Assembly: GCA_045588655.1 (NCBI GenBank)
Contig: JAZNEP010000024.1
Location: 1-37,131 of the forward strand
Reading direction: 5' to 3'
From: SVFI01 sp045588655
GTDB lineage: Bacteria > Bacillota > Clostridia > Lachnospirales > Lachnospiraceae
Length of the DNA: 37,131 nt
The stretch's first letter is position 1, and each line of letters starts with the position of its first letter. Below the pieces are notes generated by a model that saw nothing but the letters and a program-made list of their open reading frames with translations, searched no databases and was not told where the DNA came from. This document shows, piece after piece, positions 1 to 7,890 of this stretch. The translations under genes and the position numbers were made by a program.

Positions 1-807
1 TTTCTTGCTGAAATAATAATCATTCCCATCATAGAGCATAGCCGACCAGTTGTTGTCGTTTGCAGAAAGGGATTCGCGAAGTGTGATTGCTACTTTCTCA
101 AAACCAAATCGGTCCGCAAGCTGCTTTGCAACATCTTTGTACCCCTCATGGTTTACTTCGCCTGCTGTCACGTCTGTGTTTACCGCATGGATACCGAATA
201 CATCTGCAGCATCTTCTTCGTTTGCGATACATACATCCACATATTTACAAAGCTCTGCCATCACCTGTCCTGCTTTTTCTTTACTCCAAAGCTTGTTTCG
301 GTAATTCAGATCACAGGAAATTTTAACACCTGCTTCTTTTGCTGCTTTACATGCATCCAGGCAAATCGCTGCAACATCATCATTGAGAGCCGGCGTGATT
401 CCTGTAAAGTGGAACCAATCTGCTCCGTCAAAAATCTTTTCCCAGTCAAAATCTTCTTTTGCTGCGGTTGCTATCGATGATCCAGCGCGATCATAAATGA
501 CTTTAGATGGTCTCTGCGACGCACCTTTTTCCAGATAATAAATACCGACTCTCTCTCCCCCTCTTGCAACGCCGGAAACATCCACGCCGTATTTGCGCAG
601 AGAGTTGATTGCCGCCTGTCCGATTTCATGCTTCGGAAGTTTGGAAACAAACGCTGCATCGAAACCGTAATTGGCAAGAGAAACTGCCACATTCGCTTCG
701 CCGCCACCGAAGGTTGCACCAAATTGATCGACCTGCACAAAACGATAATATCCTTCCGGAGCCAGTCGCAGCATCAGTTCGCCAAACGTAACTACTTTAC
801 CTTTCAT
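1..807 (-). CDS. kdgK: 2-keto-3-deoxygluconate kinase, partial (3' end outside window)
   Basis: PfkB-family sugar kinase that phosphorylates 2-keto-3-deoxygluconate (KDG) to KDPG with ATP in the cytoplasm. The frame is open from the ATG at 807 to base 1 (269 codons); complete members have about 340 residues, so the C-terminal GAGD catalytic motif lies outside. Visible are the start MKGKVVTFGELMLRL, the PfkB substrate-site segment GGGEANVAVSLANYGFD, and HEIGQAAINSLRKYGVD. The ribosome site AGAGGAAA lies just before the ATG. The start is 3 nt after the kdgA stop, so the two are probably translationally coupled. It is the last visible gene of uxuA-uxaC-kdgA-kdgK, which supports KDG rather than another sugar as substrate. 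A generic PfkB kinase is the alternative. Confidence 0.9.
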   Translation of the reverse strand, partial: MKGKVVTFGELMLRLAPEGYYRFVQVDQFGATFGGGEANVAVSLANYGFDAAFVSKLPKHEIGQAAINSLRKYGVDVSGVARGGERVGIYYLEKGASQRPSKVIYDRAGSSIATAAKEDFDWEKIFDGADWFHFTGITPALNDDVAAICLDACKAAKEAGVKISCDLNYRNKLWSKEKAGQVMAELCKYVDVCIANEEDAADVFGIHAVNTDVTAGEVNHEGYKDVAKQLADRFGFEKVAITLRESLSANDNNWSAMLYDGNDYYFSKK

Positions 808-810
808 ATG

Positions 811-1464
811 TTATTTTCCTCTACTTTCTTTCACAATCTCTACTGCTTCTTTGGTAAGTTCCGTAATCTTTGCAAAATCACCGGCTTTTATCAGGTCACC
901 TTTTACCATCCAGCTTCCGCCGCAGGCAAGAATACGGTTGTATTTCAGATACTCTTTTACGTTATTTGCATTGATACCGCCGGTCTTCATAAATTTCACT
1001 CCGTCATACGGTGCTGCAAGCGCTTTAATCATGTTAAGTCCGCCCGCCGGTTCCGCCGGAAAGAACTTTACAACTTCAAGTCCATGTTCAAGAGCCTGCT
1101 CAATATCGCTGGCAGAAGAACATCCCGGTGTCATCGGAATATTCTTTTCCACACAATATTTGACAATTCTAGGATTAAGTCCCGGGCTGACGATGAATTT
1201 GGCCCCGGCTGCTACCGCTCTGTCCACCTGGTCTGTTGTAAGGACCGTACCTGCTCCGATGAGCATCTCCGGGAACTTTTCTGCCATGATGCGGATGGAC
1301 TCTTCTGCCGCCTGTGTACGGAATGTCACTTCCGCACAAGGAAGCCCTCCGTCACAAAGCGCTTTTGCAAGCGGCTCTGCATCCTTTACATCTTCAATGA
1401 CAACCACCGGAACAATTCCTATTTTTTCAATTTCATCTAATATATTTTTACTCACTTCTGACAC
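811..1464 (-). CDS. kdgA: KDPG aldolase (2-keto-3-deoxy-6-phosphogluconate aldolase)
   Basis: Class I aldolase splitting KDPG into pyruvate and glyceraldehyde-3-phosphate, the last step of glucuronate breakdown. At 217 residues it has the family's usual length. The Schiff-base lysine is K133 in VVKFFPAEPAGG, and E45 in AEVTFRT matches the conserved catalytic glutamate; GAGTV (71-75) and TGGI near 162 form the phosphate-side loops. It starts 6 nt after the uxaC stop. The start is uncertain: GTG at 1464 is only about 3 nt from AGGAG, while a second GTG at 1455 (giving MSKNILDE) is about 12 nt away. Neither spacing is ideal, so the N-terminus could be three residues shorter. Confidence 0.94.
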   Translation of the reverse strand: MSEVSKNILDEIEKIGIVPVVVIEDVKDAEPLAKALCDGGLPCAEVTFRTQAAEESIRIMAEKFPEMLIGAGTVLTTDQVDRAVAAGAKFIVSPGLNPRIVKYCVEKNIPMTPGCSSASDIEQALEHGLEVVKFFPAEPAGGLNMIKALAAPYDGVKFMKTGGINANNVKEYLKYNRILACGGSWMVKGDLIKAGDFAKITELTKEAVEIVKESRGK

Positions 1465-1470
1465 ACTCTC

Positions 1471-2871
1471 CTATATACCAAAAAAATCATTTGCATTGTG
1501 ATAGCAAATATCTTCCACCATTTTTCCCAGCACTTTTTCGTTCCATGGATACAAACCTTGTTGTACCATACCACCTATATAGTTACACAAAATTCGTCTA
1601 AAATACTCGTGTCTGGTGTAGGACAGCAAACTCCTGGAATCCGTTAACATACCAACAAAACTTCCCAGCATTCCTCTGGTAGCAAATGCCTTTAAATGCT
1701 CCTGCATTCCTTCCAGATGATCATTAAACCACCATGCTGAACCATTTTGTACCTTTCCTTTTACACCGCTCTCAAAGAAACATCCGCACAATGTCATAAT
1801 CGCTGCATGGTCGCATGGATTTAGACTATATAAAATCGTATTCGGTAAGTTTTCCTCCTTATCCAGCTCATCCAAAAACAATGCCAGCGTCTCAATAGAA
1901 GTCTCGCTTAAGATGCGGTCAAAACCGGTGTCTTTTCCGATTTTTCCATACATTCTGCTGTTTGTATTTCTTACCACACCAAAATGAAGCTGCATCACCC
2001 ATTTTTGCTTTGCATATTCACTCGCAAGATATAGCATGGTTTCCGTAACAAATGCTTCCTTTTGCAACGTGGTGACTTCTTCCCCTTTTCTTGCTTTGTC
2101 AAAAATATCATCCAGCTCCTTTGCGTCTGCTCTCCGATATGGAACCACTGCAAAGCTGTGATCGCTACTTTTACATCCACAAGACGCAAAATATATAATC
2201 CGCTTTCCCAGTGCTTTCAAATAGGAAGCATAATCTGTAATCTCTGTCTCTGATACGGACGCCAATTTACAAATATACGCATCAAATTCCGGCTGATCCA
2301 CTGCCAGCGCCTGATCCGGGCGAAACGTAGGAATCACCTTTGTATCAAACGCATCATCTGCAGCAATTTCCTTATGAAAATCGAGAGAATCCACAGGATC
2401 ATCCGTAGTTCCTATGCACACTACATTTGATTTCTTTATGATTTTTTTAGCCGACAGCTCACCGCTTTTCAACTTGGCATTACATTCCTCATAAATCTCT
2501 TTCGCAGAATCTGTGCACAACTCACGGTCAATCCCAAAATATCGCTTCAATTCCAAATGACTCCAGTGATATAACGGATTACCTGCCGCCATTTCCAAAA
2601 CACCCGCATATGCAGCAAATTTTTCATAATCACTTGCTTCGCCTGTAATATAAAATTCGTCAATTCCCGCCTGTCGCATAGCACGCCACTTATAATGATC
2701 TCCGCCAAGCCACAGCTGAGTTATCGTTTCATAATTGCGGTCCTTAGCAATCTCCTGCGGATCAATATGGCAATGATAATCAATAATTGGCGCCTCTTTT
2801 GCATATTTATGATATAAAACCGATGCAATCTCATTGGATAACAAAAAATCTTCGTTCATAAACTCTTTCAT
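1471..2871 (-). CDS. uxaC: Glucuronate isomerase (uronate isomerase)
   Basis: Interconverts D-glucuronate and D-fructuronate (and galacturonate/tagaturonate), the entry step for hexuronates in the cytoplasm. It is 466 residues, typical of the family, an amidohydrolase-fold enzyme. The N-terminal metal-site segment PIIDYHCHIDPQEI, the segment YHWSHLELKRYFGI, QLHFGVVRNTN and the late HEYFRRILCNYIG are characteristic. AAGGAG lies 8-9 nt before the ATG. It follows uxuA by 12 nt and precedes kdgA by 6 nt, so the four genes look like one transcript. The family assignment is firm; the glucuronate preference is inferred from the alpha-glucuronidase nearby. Confidence 0.96.
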   Translation of the reverse strand: MKEFMNEDFLLSNEIASVLYHKYAKEAPIIDYHCHIDPQEIAKDRNYETITQLWLGGDHYKWRAMRQAGIDEFYITGEASDYEKFAAYAGVLEMAAGNPLYHWSHLELKRYFGIDRELCTDSAKEIYEECNAKLKSGELSAKKIIKKSNVVCIGTTDDPVDSLDFHKEIAADDAFDTKVIPTFRPDQALAVDQPEFDAYICKLASVSETEITDYASYLKALGKRIIYFASCGCKSSDHSFAVVPYRRADAKELDDIFDKARKGEEVTTLQKEAFVTETMLYLASEYAKQKWVMQLHFGVVRNTNSRMYGKIGKDTGFDRILSETSIETLALFLDELDKEENLPNTILYSLNPCDHAAIMTLCGCFFESGVKGKVQNGSAWWFNDHLEGMQEHLKAFATRGMLGSFVGMLTDSRSLLSYTRHEYFRRILCNYIGGMVQQGLYPWNEKVLGKMVEDICYHNANDFFGI

Positions 2872-2883
2872 AGTGACTGCTCC

Positions 2884-3951
2884 TTATTTCGCATCCTGTT
2901 TTTCGAGCATATCCCAGCATCCCCAAAGATACATGATACCAAGCGCCCTGTCATAAAGTCCGTATCCCGGTCTGCAGGATTCACCCCAGATATGTCTTCC
3001 ATGATCCGGTCTCACATATCCGTCGAATCCACCTTCGTAATAAGCTTTCACAATTTCCAGAATTCCTGTGTCTCCGTCACAGTCTCGGTGCGACGCTTCA
3101 CTAAAATCCCCGTTTTCAAAATGCTTTACATTTCGAATATGTGCAAATGCGATTCTGTCACAATATTTACGGACAATCTGTGCTACATTATTCTTCGGAT
3201 TTGATCCTAGTGATCCGGAACAGAGCGTCAGACAATTGTACGGATCATCTACCATATTTACAAATCTACCAATCGCCTCCTCATCCACCAAGAGTCTTGG
3301 GAGCCCAAAAATATCCCATGGCGGATCATCCGGATGAATCGCCATCTTAATTCCGCACTCATGACAAACCGGCATCAGAGATTCCAAAAAGTATTTCAAA
3401 TTCTCCCATAAGGTTTCTTTGTCTACTTCTTTATATTTTTCAAAAAGCTCCTGTAAACCGGCCATACGTTCCGGCTCCCATCCCGGCATGGTATAACCTT
3501 TTGACTCTTTTATGATATAATCCGCCATTTCTTGCGGACTTTCTTTAATCTTGTCTACTTCATAAAAAAGTGCTGTAGAACCATCCTCCAGCGGATGGAA
3601 CAAATCTGTTCTCGTCCAATCGAATACCGGCATAAAATTATAGCATACGACTTTCACTCCAAACTCACTCAAATTTCTTAATGTCTGCTTATAGTTTTCA
3701 ATATACTTTTCTCTTGTCGGAAGGCCAATCTTAATGTCATCATGCACATTAACAGACTCCACCACATCCATACCAAATCCATATGCATCCAGCTGTTTCT
3801 TTACCTTAGCTATTTCCTCTTTTTCCCAAACTTCACCCGGCTGCTTGTCATGCAAAGCCCAAACAATCTGTGTCACTCCCGGAATCTGTCTGATTTGTTC
3901 CAGTGTTACACTGTCATTTCCATCGCCATACCAGCGGAACGACATCTGCAT
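2884..3951 (-). CDS. uxuA: Mannonate dehydratase
   Basis: Dehydrates D-mannonate to 2-keto-3-deoxygluconate. The start MQMSFRWYG at 3951 is preferred because AAGGAGG is 8 nt upstream; two in-frame ATGs further up (3957 and the one opening the longer frame) are too close to or upstream of that site. This gives 355 residues, usual for Firmicutes UxuA. Family features are FRWYG at the N-terminus, GIKMAIHPDDPPWDIFGLPR in the centre (metal-binding His/Asp), and VRPDHGRHIWGE near the C-terminus. It is the first gene of the operon and has its own strong promoter. Its substrate comes from fructuronate reductase (UxuB), which is not encoded in the window. Confidence 0.96.
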   Translation of the reverse strand: MQMSFRWYGDGNDSVTLEQIRQIPGVTQIVWALHDKQPGEVWEKEEIAKVKKQLDAYGFGMDVVESVNVHDDIKIGLPTREKYIENYKQTLRNLSEFGVKVVCYNFMPVFDWTRTDLFHPLEDGSTALFYEVDKIKESPQEMADYIIKESKGYTMPGWEPERMAGLQELFEKYKEVDKETLWENLKYFLESLMPVCHECGIKMAIHPDDPPWDIFGLPRLLVDEEAIGRFVNMVDDPYNCLTLCSGSLGSNPKNNVAQIVRKYCDRIAFAHIRNVKHFENGDFSEASHRDCDGDTGILEIVKAYYEGGFDGYVRPDHGRHIWGESCRPGYGLYDRALGIMYLWGCWDMLEKQDAK

Positions 3952-4002
3952 ATTCATTACCTCCTTCACTTCCCTTAGCAACGAGAAAAATCGTTTTTAT
4001 TT

Positions 4003-4031
4003 ATTCTACTCTCCTTGTATACAAGCGTCAA
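4003..4031 (-). promoter_or_regulatory. uxuA operon promoter with operator palindrome in its spacer
   Basis: On the minus strand TTGACG (4031-4026) and TAGAAT (4008-4003) are 17 nt apart, a good vegetative promoter, about 45 nt ahead of the uxuA start. The perfect 12-bp palindrome CTTGTATACAAG occupies 4014-4025, inside the spacer, where a bound repressor would block polymerase. TGTATAC-centred palindromes suit GntR/FadR-type regulators, and such a gene starts 220 bp away. Repression relieved by a pathway metabolite is inferred. Confidence 0.8.
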
Positions 4032-4118
4032 GTATCGTTTTGCAATTTTTTTGTTTCAAAACTACCGTTGCATGTTGTCATTGCTAAAAAAACACCACAT
4101 TAATCTCACACAAGCACC

Positions 4119-4199
4119 TGTATACATTTTAATTATTTTCCTTTCTTTTCTTGCAAAACCCATCTAACTATGGTTCAATATCAATAGAGGTAGTATAAT
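4119..4199 (+). promoter_or_regulatory. Putative gntR promoter region with second operator-like site
   Basis: TATAAT at 4194-4199 is a likely -10 for the GntR gene; no convincing -35 is seen at 17 nt (TGGTTC at 4171). TGTATACA at 4119-4126 repeats the core of the uxuA operator (9/12 match over the full site). The 302-bp divergent region 3952-4253 holds only these sites, the uxuA promoter and the ribosome site AAAGGGG at 4242-4248. Confidence 0.45.
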
Positions 4200-4253
4200 A
4201 AAGAAAATGCATACTATTTTTGTTTATATTTTTATATATGTAAAGGGGCTTTT

Positions 4254-4928
4254 ATGACATCGATTGAAATCTATAACGAATTAAAAAAAGAAATTCTTCA
4301 GCTGGACTTAACTCCTGGCACCATGATTAGTGAAATTGAACTCACCCAGCGATACTACATTTCCAGAACACCGATTCGTGATGTTCTCAAAAAACTGGTT
4401 TCCGAAGATTTACTGGAAGTAAAACCTCATGTTGGAAGCTTTGTTTCCTTGATTGATATGGAAAAAGTATCGGACACCATATTTATCCGCCAAACCCTAG
4501 AAATGCGAGTATTAAAAGAATTGTGCACTACATTTAACTTGCAGGATGCTTTGCCTCTGCAACAAATCCTCGGTCAGCAGGCTGCGTTACTGACCCAGAC
4601 TTCTGACATGGACTCTGATTCTGTTGCATGGCAGTTCATGCAGTTGGACAATCAGTTTCACGCCAAACTGTACGAACTTAGCGGCAAAAGCGGCGTATGG
4701 CAGACCATCTCTTCCTTAAACCACCATTATCAGCGATTTCGTACACTTTTGGTTCGATATCACTCCGATTCAATCGACACGCTACATGCACAGCACCAGC
4801 AGCTCTTGGGTGACCTGATTGCTCACGATTTAGATGCCATCGAAAAACATACCGCCGAGCATATCACGAGTGGCTTTCACCAAAGTGGCGAAATCATGAC
4901 AAGCCAGGCGGCATTTTTTAAGATTTGA
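4254..4928 (+). CDS. GntR family regulator (FadR/FCD type), likely hexuronate repressor
   Basis: DNA-binding regulator of 224 residues. Residues 1-65 form the GntR winged helix (ISEIELTQRYYISRTPIRDVLKKLVSEDLL, then VKPHVGSFVS). The rest is an all-helical FCD effector domain with the usual D/H/H pattern (LDNQFHAKLYELSG, and HDLDAIEKHTAEHI near the C-terminus). It is divergent from uxuA and convergent with the GH115 gene, and it sits between two operons that share a TGTATAC palindrome. It therefore probably represses both, in the manner of UxuR/ExuR proteins. The effector (fructuronate, glucuronate or KDG) cannot be read from sequence. AAAGGGG precedes the ATG. Only 23 bp separate it from the GH115 stop and I see no terminator there. 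Confidence 0.88.
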   Translation: MTSIEIYNELKKEILQLDLTPGTMISEIELTQRYYISRTPIRDVLKKLVSEDLLEVKPHVGSFVSLIDMEKVSDTIFIRQTLEMRVLKELCTTFNLQDALPLQQILGQQAALLTQTSDMDSDSVAWQFMQLDNQFHAKLYELSGKSGVWQTISSLNHHYQRFRTLLVRYHSDSIDTLHAQHQQLLGDLIAHDLDAIEKHTAEHITSGFHQSGEIMTSQAAFFKI

Positions 4929-4951
4929 TTATTTCATCGATTCATTTGTCA

Positions 4952-7888
4952 TTAACTTTGTATGCTTTCCATCGGACCAAGATAGGACGATGCAAGCTTT
5001 TTATCTGTTCGAATCAGTAGAATTCGTTCTACCACATTTTCTTCGGATAATGCGTAGTAGCGGATTCTATTTTTTCCGCTATTACAATGCACTTGTACAT
5101 TCACACGTCGCACATGATCCAAAACACCTTCCTCCCAGGAAGATGACACTCCCGGTTCGTATCCCTCCGGTAACATTACAAGACTTTGCATCGCTTCATC
5201 ATTGATAGAATATCCGACACTGATATTTCCACAATATTTGCGTGCACTGGCCGGCTGTGTTTCTATCACAAGCTCATATGTACCCTCTTGTAATACATAG
5301 AAATCATACGCAAGCCACGACGGATTTTCCGAATCGAGCTTTTCTTTTTCCGTGTAGAGCTTCACACCGCTTGTTGTTTTTCCAATTTCCTCAAGCGTCT
5401 CAAAGTACTCTCCCGTCTGATTCATGCATTCTACGCAATGGCTTGCATGCATGCAAACCACTCCATCCGTTTCAATAAACACGTTCTCGCCCGCAGTTTT
5501 CCTTACATTTTCTATGAGTTTTGCATCCGGCATCAGAATCTCGATTTGAGCGCAGGCATTTGCATATCTTACCTCTACCACCGGATTTTCTCTCGGTTCC
5601 TCACCGCATACGCCAAGCTTATCTCTCTGCAACAAAATCTCTATCTTCTGCAAGGACGTTTCCGGACAAAGACGTCCCTGTGATGCAGAAAGTTGAATTC
5701 TCTCATCTTCACAGGACACCGAAAACTCTACCGCATGATCACAGCATAGTCCCACATAAATCTCTGCCTTATCAGCCAGCGGATTTAACAAAGCATTTAC
5801 ATATAAACGTTTCCTTGTCCACTCCTCACCGCAGGTCGTCTTGTCATTCTCACAGGTTCCTACCACCAAACGGCTTTTTCGTATCGGTAATACAGTTTCA
5901 ATAATCGGATTTTTTGCTTCCTCATCATTCCAATTGCAAAAACCAATATGACTTGCACTTGCTAAACCATCCCATTTTGAACCATTTAGCTGATGGAAGT
6001 CATCTCTAAGTTTCTCATCTATCTCCATACATTTTTGAATCTTGTCTGCAAAATCATTGGCTATCACAAGACCTTTTGCTGCCGCAAGATGATTCCATCC
6101 TCTATAGAGACACATACAAATATAATTCATGGAAGCCTTTACCTGGTAGGCCACCAACTGCTGGAATGCATCTCGATTTACTTTACAACACTGTTCTAAT
6201 TCTTCCACCATTGCAATCAGTTCTAGTGCCTCTTCGTGAATGCGCTCAGCCTCTTTATCATGAACCGGATGATAAATGGTTTCATTCATGTGCTCCGGTC
6301 TTCTATTGTGATTTAATCTGGTGAATCTATGTAATACTTGGCACAGCTTCTCTTTTTGTTCTTTTGAGAAGTCCGCTGCAAACTGTTTCTCTACCCACTC
6401 TTTGGTATATTTTCCAGTCTGATTTACCGCACGAATTCCCCATGCATCATAATCATATGCCATTTCCATGAAGTACGAAAGAGGAAACTCCTGAAATGCC
6501 AAGTCACCTACATTTACAATCCACAAATCACGAATTCCTGTCTCGTATGCTTCGGTTAACTGCTCCCATACCTGTGGCAAATAGCTGGAATTTACCCATT
6601 CATAAGAAACCGGTTCTCCGTGATAGTCAAAATGATAATACAAGCCATATCCGCCGTTGTGTTCCAGCATTTTCTGATCCGGTCTGCTGCGAAGATATCC
6701 ATGATTGTCATCACAAAGTAACAAAATCACATCAGAAAGACACGGATCTCCCATCAGCCCCTCAAATGTATCATCTCCATAAAAGAACGGCTCTACTTCC
6801 TTATATAGTGCGAGCATTCTTGGGACATCTTCGATATTTTCATTTACTTCTTCGCGAATCAGGGTATTTTGCGTCGTAATCACATCTCTCAACAGATCAA
6901 TATTATCTCCCAGCGTCGCTTCTTTTCCCATGATCGCTGAATCACGTTCCCCTCTCATGCCTAAGGTAATCACATTTTCCAGATGACCATTTCGCTTCAA
7001 TCCATCCCGCCAAAAACGGGTGATTCCTTCTCTGTTTTTTCTGAAATTCCACGCGTCTCCATACGGTGAATCTTTTCCGCGTAATTTGCTGTACTCTTCT
7101 CCGTGACGCAGACACGGCTCATGATGTGACAAGCCCATCACGATGCCATATTCATCTGCTAAATCGGCACTAGCCAGCCCAGGCCCTTCTACTGCAAAAC
7201 AGGTGGCCCACATAGCCGGCCATAAATAATTTCCTTTCAAACGAAGCATGAGTAAAAAAATCATTTCATACATCTGAGCATTCATACCACCAAAATGCTT
7301 TTCACAAAACGTCCCAAATGCAGGCCACTCATCATTGATAAAAAATCCTCTATATTTCACGGATGGTTCCTTCGATACCATATTTACCGACTCATCAAAG
7401 CTAACCTCTTCCTGCTTTGGCGGTTTCACATCAGACCAGTCTACAAACGGTGACACCCCTAAAAGCTCCGAAATATGAAGCAGACCGTATATCGTTCCGC
7501 GTTTGTCACTTCCCGCTATTACAAGTGCTTTTTTGATGCCATCGATCGGTTCTTCCATCACAGAGAACTGATATACTTCACGCTTACCTGCAATTTTGCT
7601 CAAATCCAGTTTTCCGCTTTGTTCCATTTTGTTAAGAATCGGACTTTTTCCTACCGTTCCGAATATCACCGCAGAAGCTTCTCGTTCATCGCTTCCTTTG
7701 GCAGCATCTGTCCATTCTTCCTCTTTCCAGCTTCCGTTTACTGCTTCAATTTTCCCTACTTCTTTGTCTGTCACAAGACAGATATCTCTTCTTACCCAAT
7801 CAGCAATTTTATTCACTCCACTGAATGCTTCTTCTTCGTATACAAATATTGCTGTCTGCTTTTTATTTGCAATGATAACCTGTGACAT
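4952..7888 (-). CDS. GH115 family xylan alpha-1,2-glucuronidase
   Basis: Removes (4-O-methyl)glucuronic acid from internal or terminal xylose residues of glucuronoxylan or its oligosaccharides. At 978 residues it is in the family's usual range. GH115 hallmarks are KYRGFFINDEWPAFGTF at about 178-194, GMNAQMYEMIFLLMLRLKGN at 201-220 with YLWPAMW, then GLSHHEPCLRHGEEY, the GMRGERD segment, and NVGDLAFQEFPLSYFMEMAYD near 460. The C-terminal third is beta-rich. No signal peptide is present (MSQVIIANKKQTAIF), so the enzyme is cytoplasmic and should act on imported oligosaccharides. Its ATG is 2 nt after the esterase stop, with AGGAG inside the esterase's last codons, so the two are translationally coupled. 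Its product feeds uxaC-uxuA-kdgK-kdgA. Confidence 0.93.
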   Translation of the reverse strand: MSQVIIANKKQTAIFVYEEEAFSGVNKIADWVRRDICLVTDKEVGKIEAVNGSWKEEEWTDAAKGSDEREASAVIFGTVGKSPILNKMEQSGKLDLSKIAGKREVYQFSVMEEPIDGIKKALVIAGSDKRGTIYGLLHISELLGVSPFVDWSDVKPPKQEEVSFDESVNMVSKEPSVKYRGFFINDEWPAFGTFCEKHFGGMNAQMYEMIFLLMLRLKGNYLWPAMWATCFAVEGPGLASADLADEYGIVMGLSHHEPCLRHGEEYSKLRGKDSPYGDAWNFRKNREGITRFWRDGLKRNGHLENVITLGMRGERDSAIMGKEATLGDNIDLLRDVITTQNTLIREEVNENIEDVPRMLALYKEVEPFFYGDDTFEGLMGDPCLSDVILLLCDDNHGYLRSRPDQKMLEHNGGYGLYYHFDYHGEPVSYEWVNSSYLPQVWEQLTEAYETGIRDLWIVNVGDLAFQEFPLSYFMEMAYDYDAWGIRAVNQTGKYTKEWVEKQFAADFSKEQKEKLCQVLHRFTRLNHNRRPEHMNETIYHPVHDKEAERIHEEALELIAMVEELEQCCKVNRDAFQQLVAYQVKASMNYICMCLYRGWNHLAAAKGLVIANDFADKIQKCMEIDEKLRDDFHQLNGSKWDGLASASHIGFCNWNDEEAKNPIIETVLPIRKSRLVVGTCENDKTTCGEEWTRKRLYVNALLNPLADKAEIYVGLCCDHAVEFSVSCEDERIQLSASQGRLCPETSLQKIEILLQRDKLGVCGEEPRENPVVEVRYANACAQIEILMPDAKLIENVRKTAGENVFIETDGVVCMHASHCVECMNQTGEYFETLEEIGKTTSGVKLYTEKEKLDSENPSWLAYDFYVLQEGTYELVIETQPASARKYCGNISVGYSINDEAMQSLVMLPEGYEPGVSSSWEEGVLDHVRRVNVQVHCNSGKNRIRYYALSEENVVERILLIRTDKKLASSYLGPMESIQS

Positions 7889-7890
7889 TT

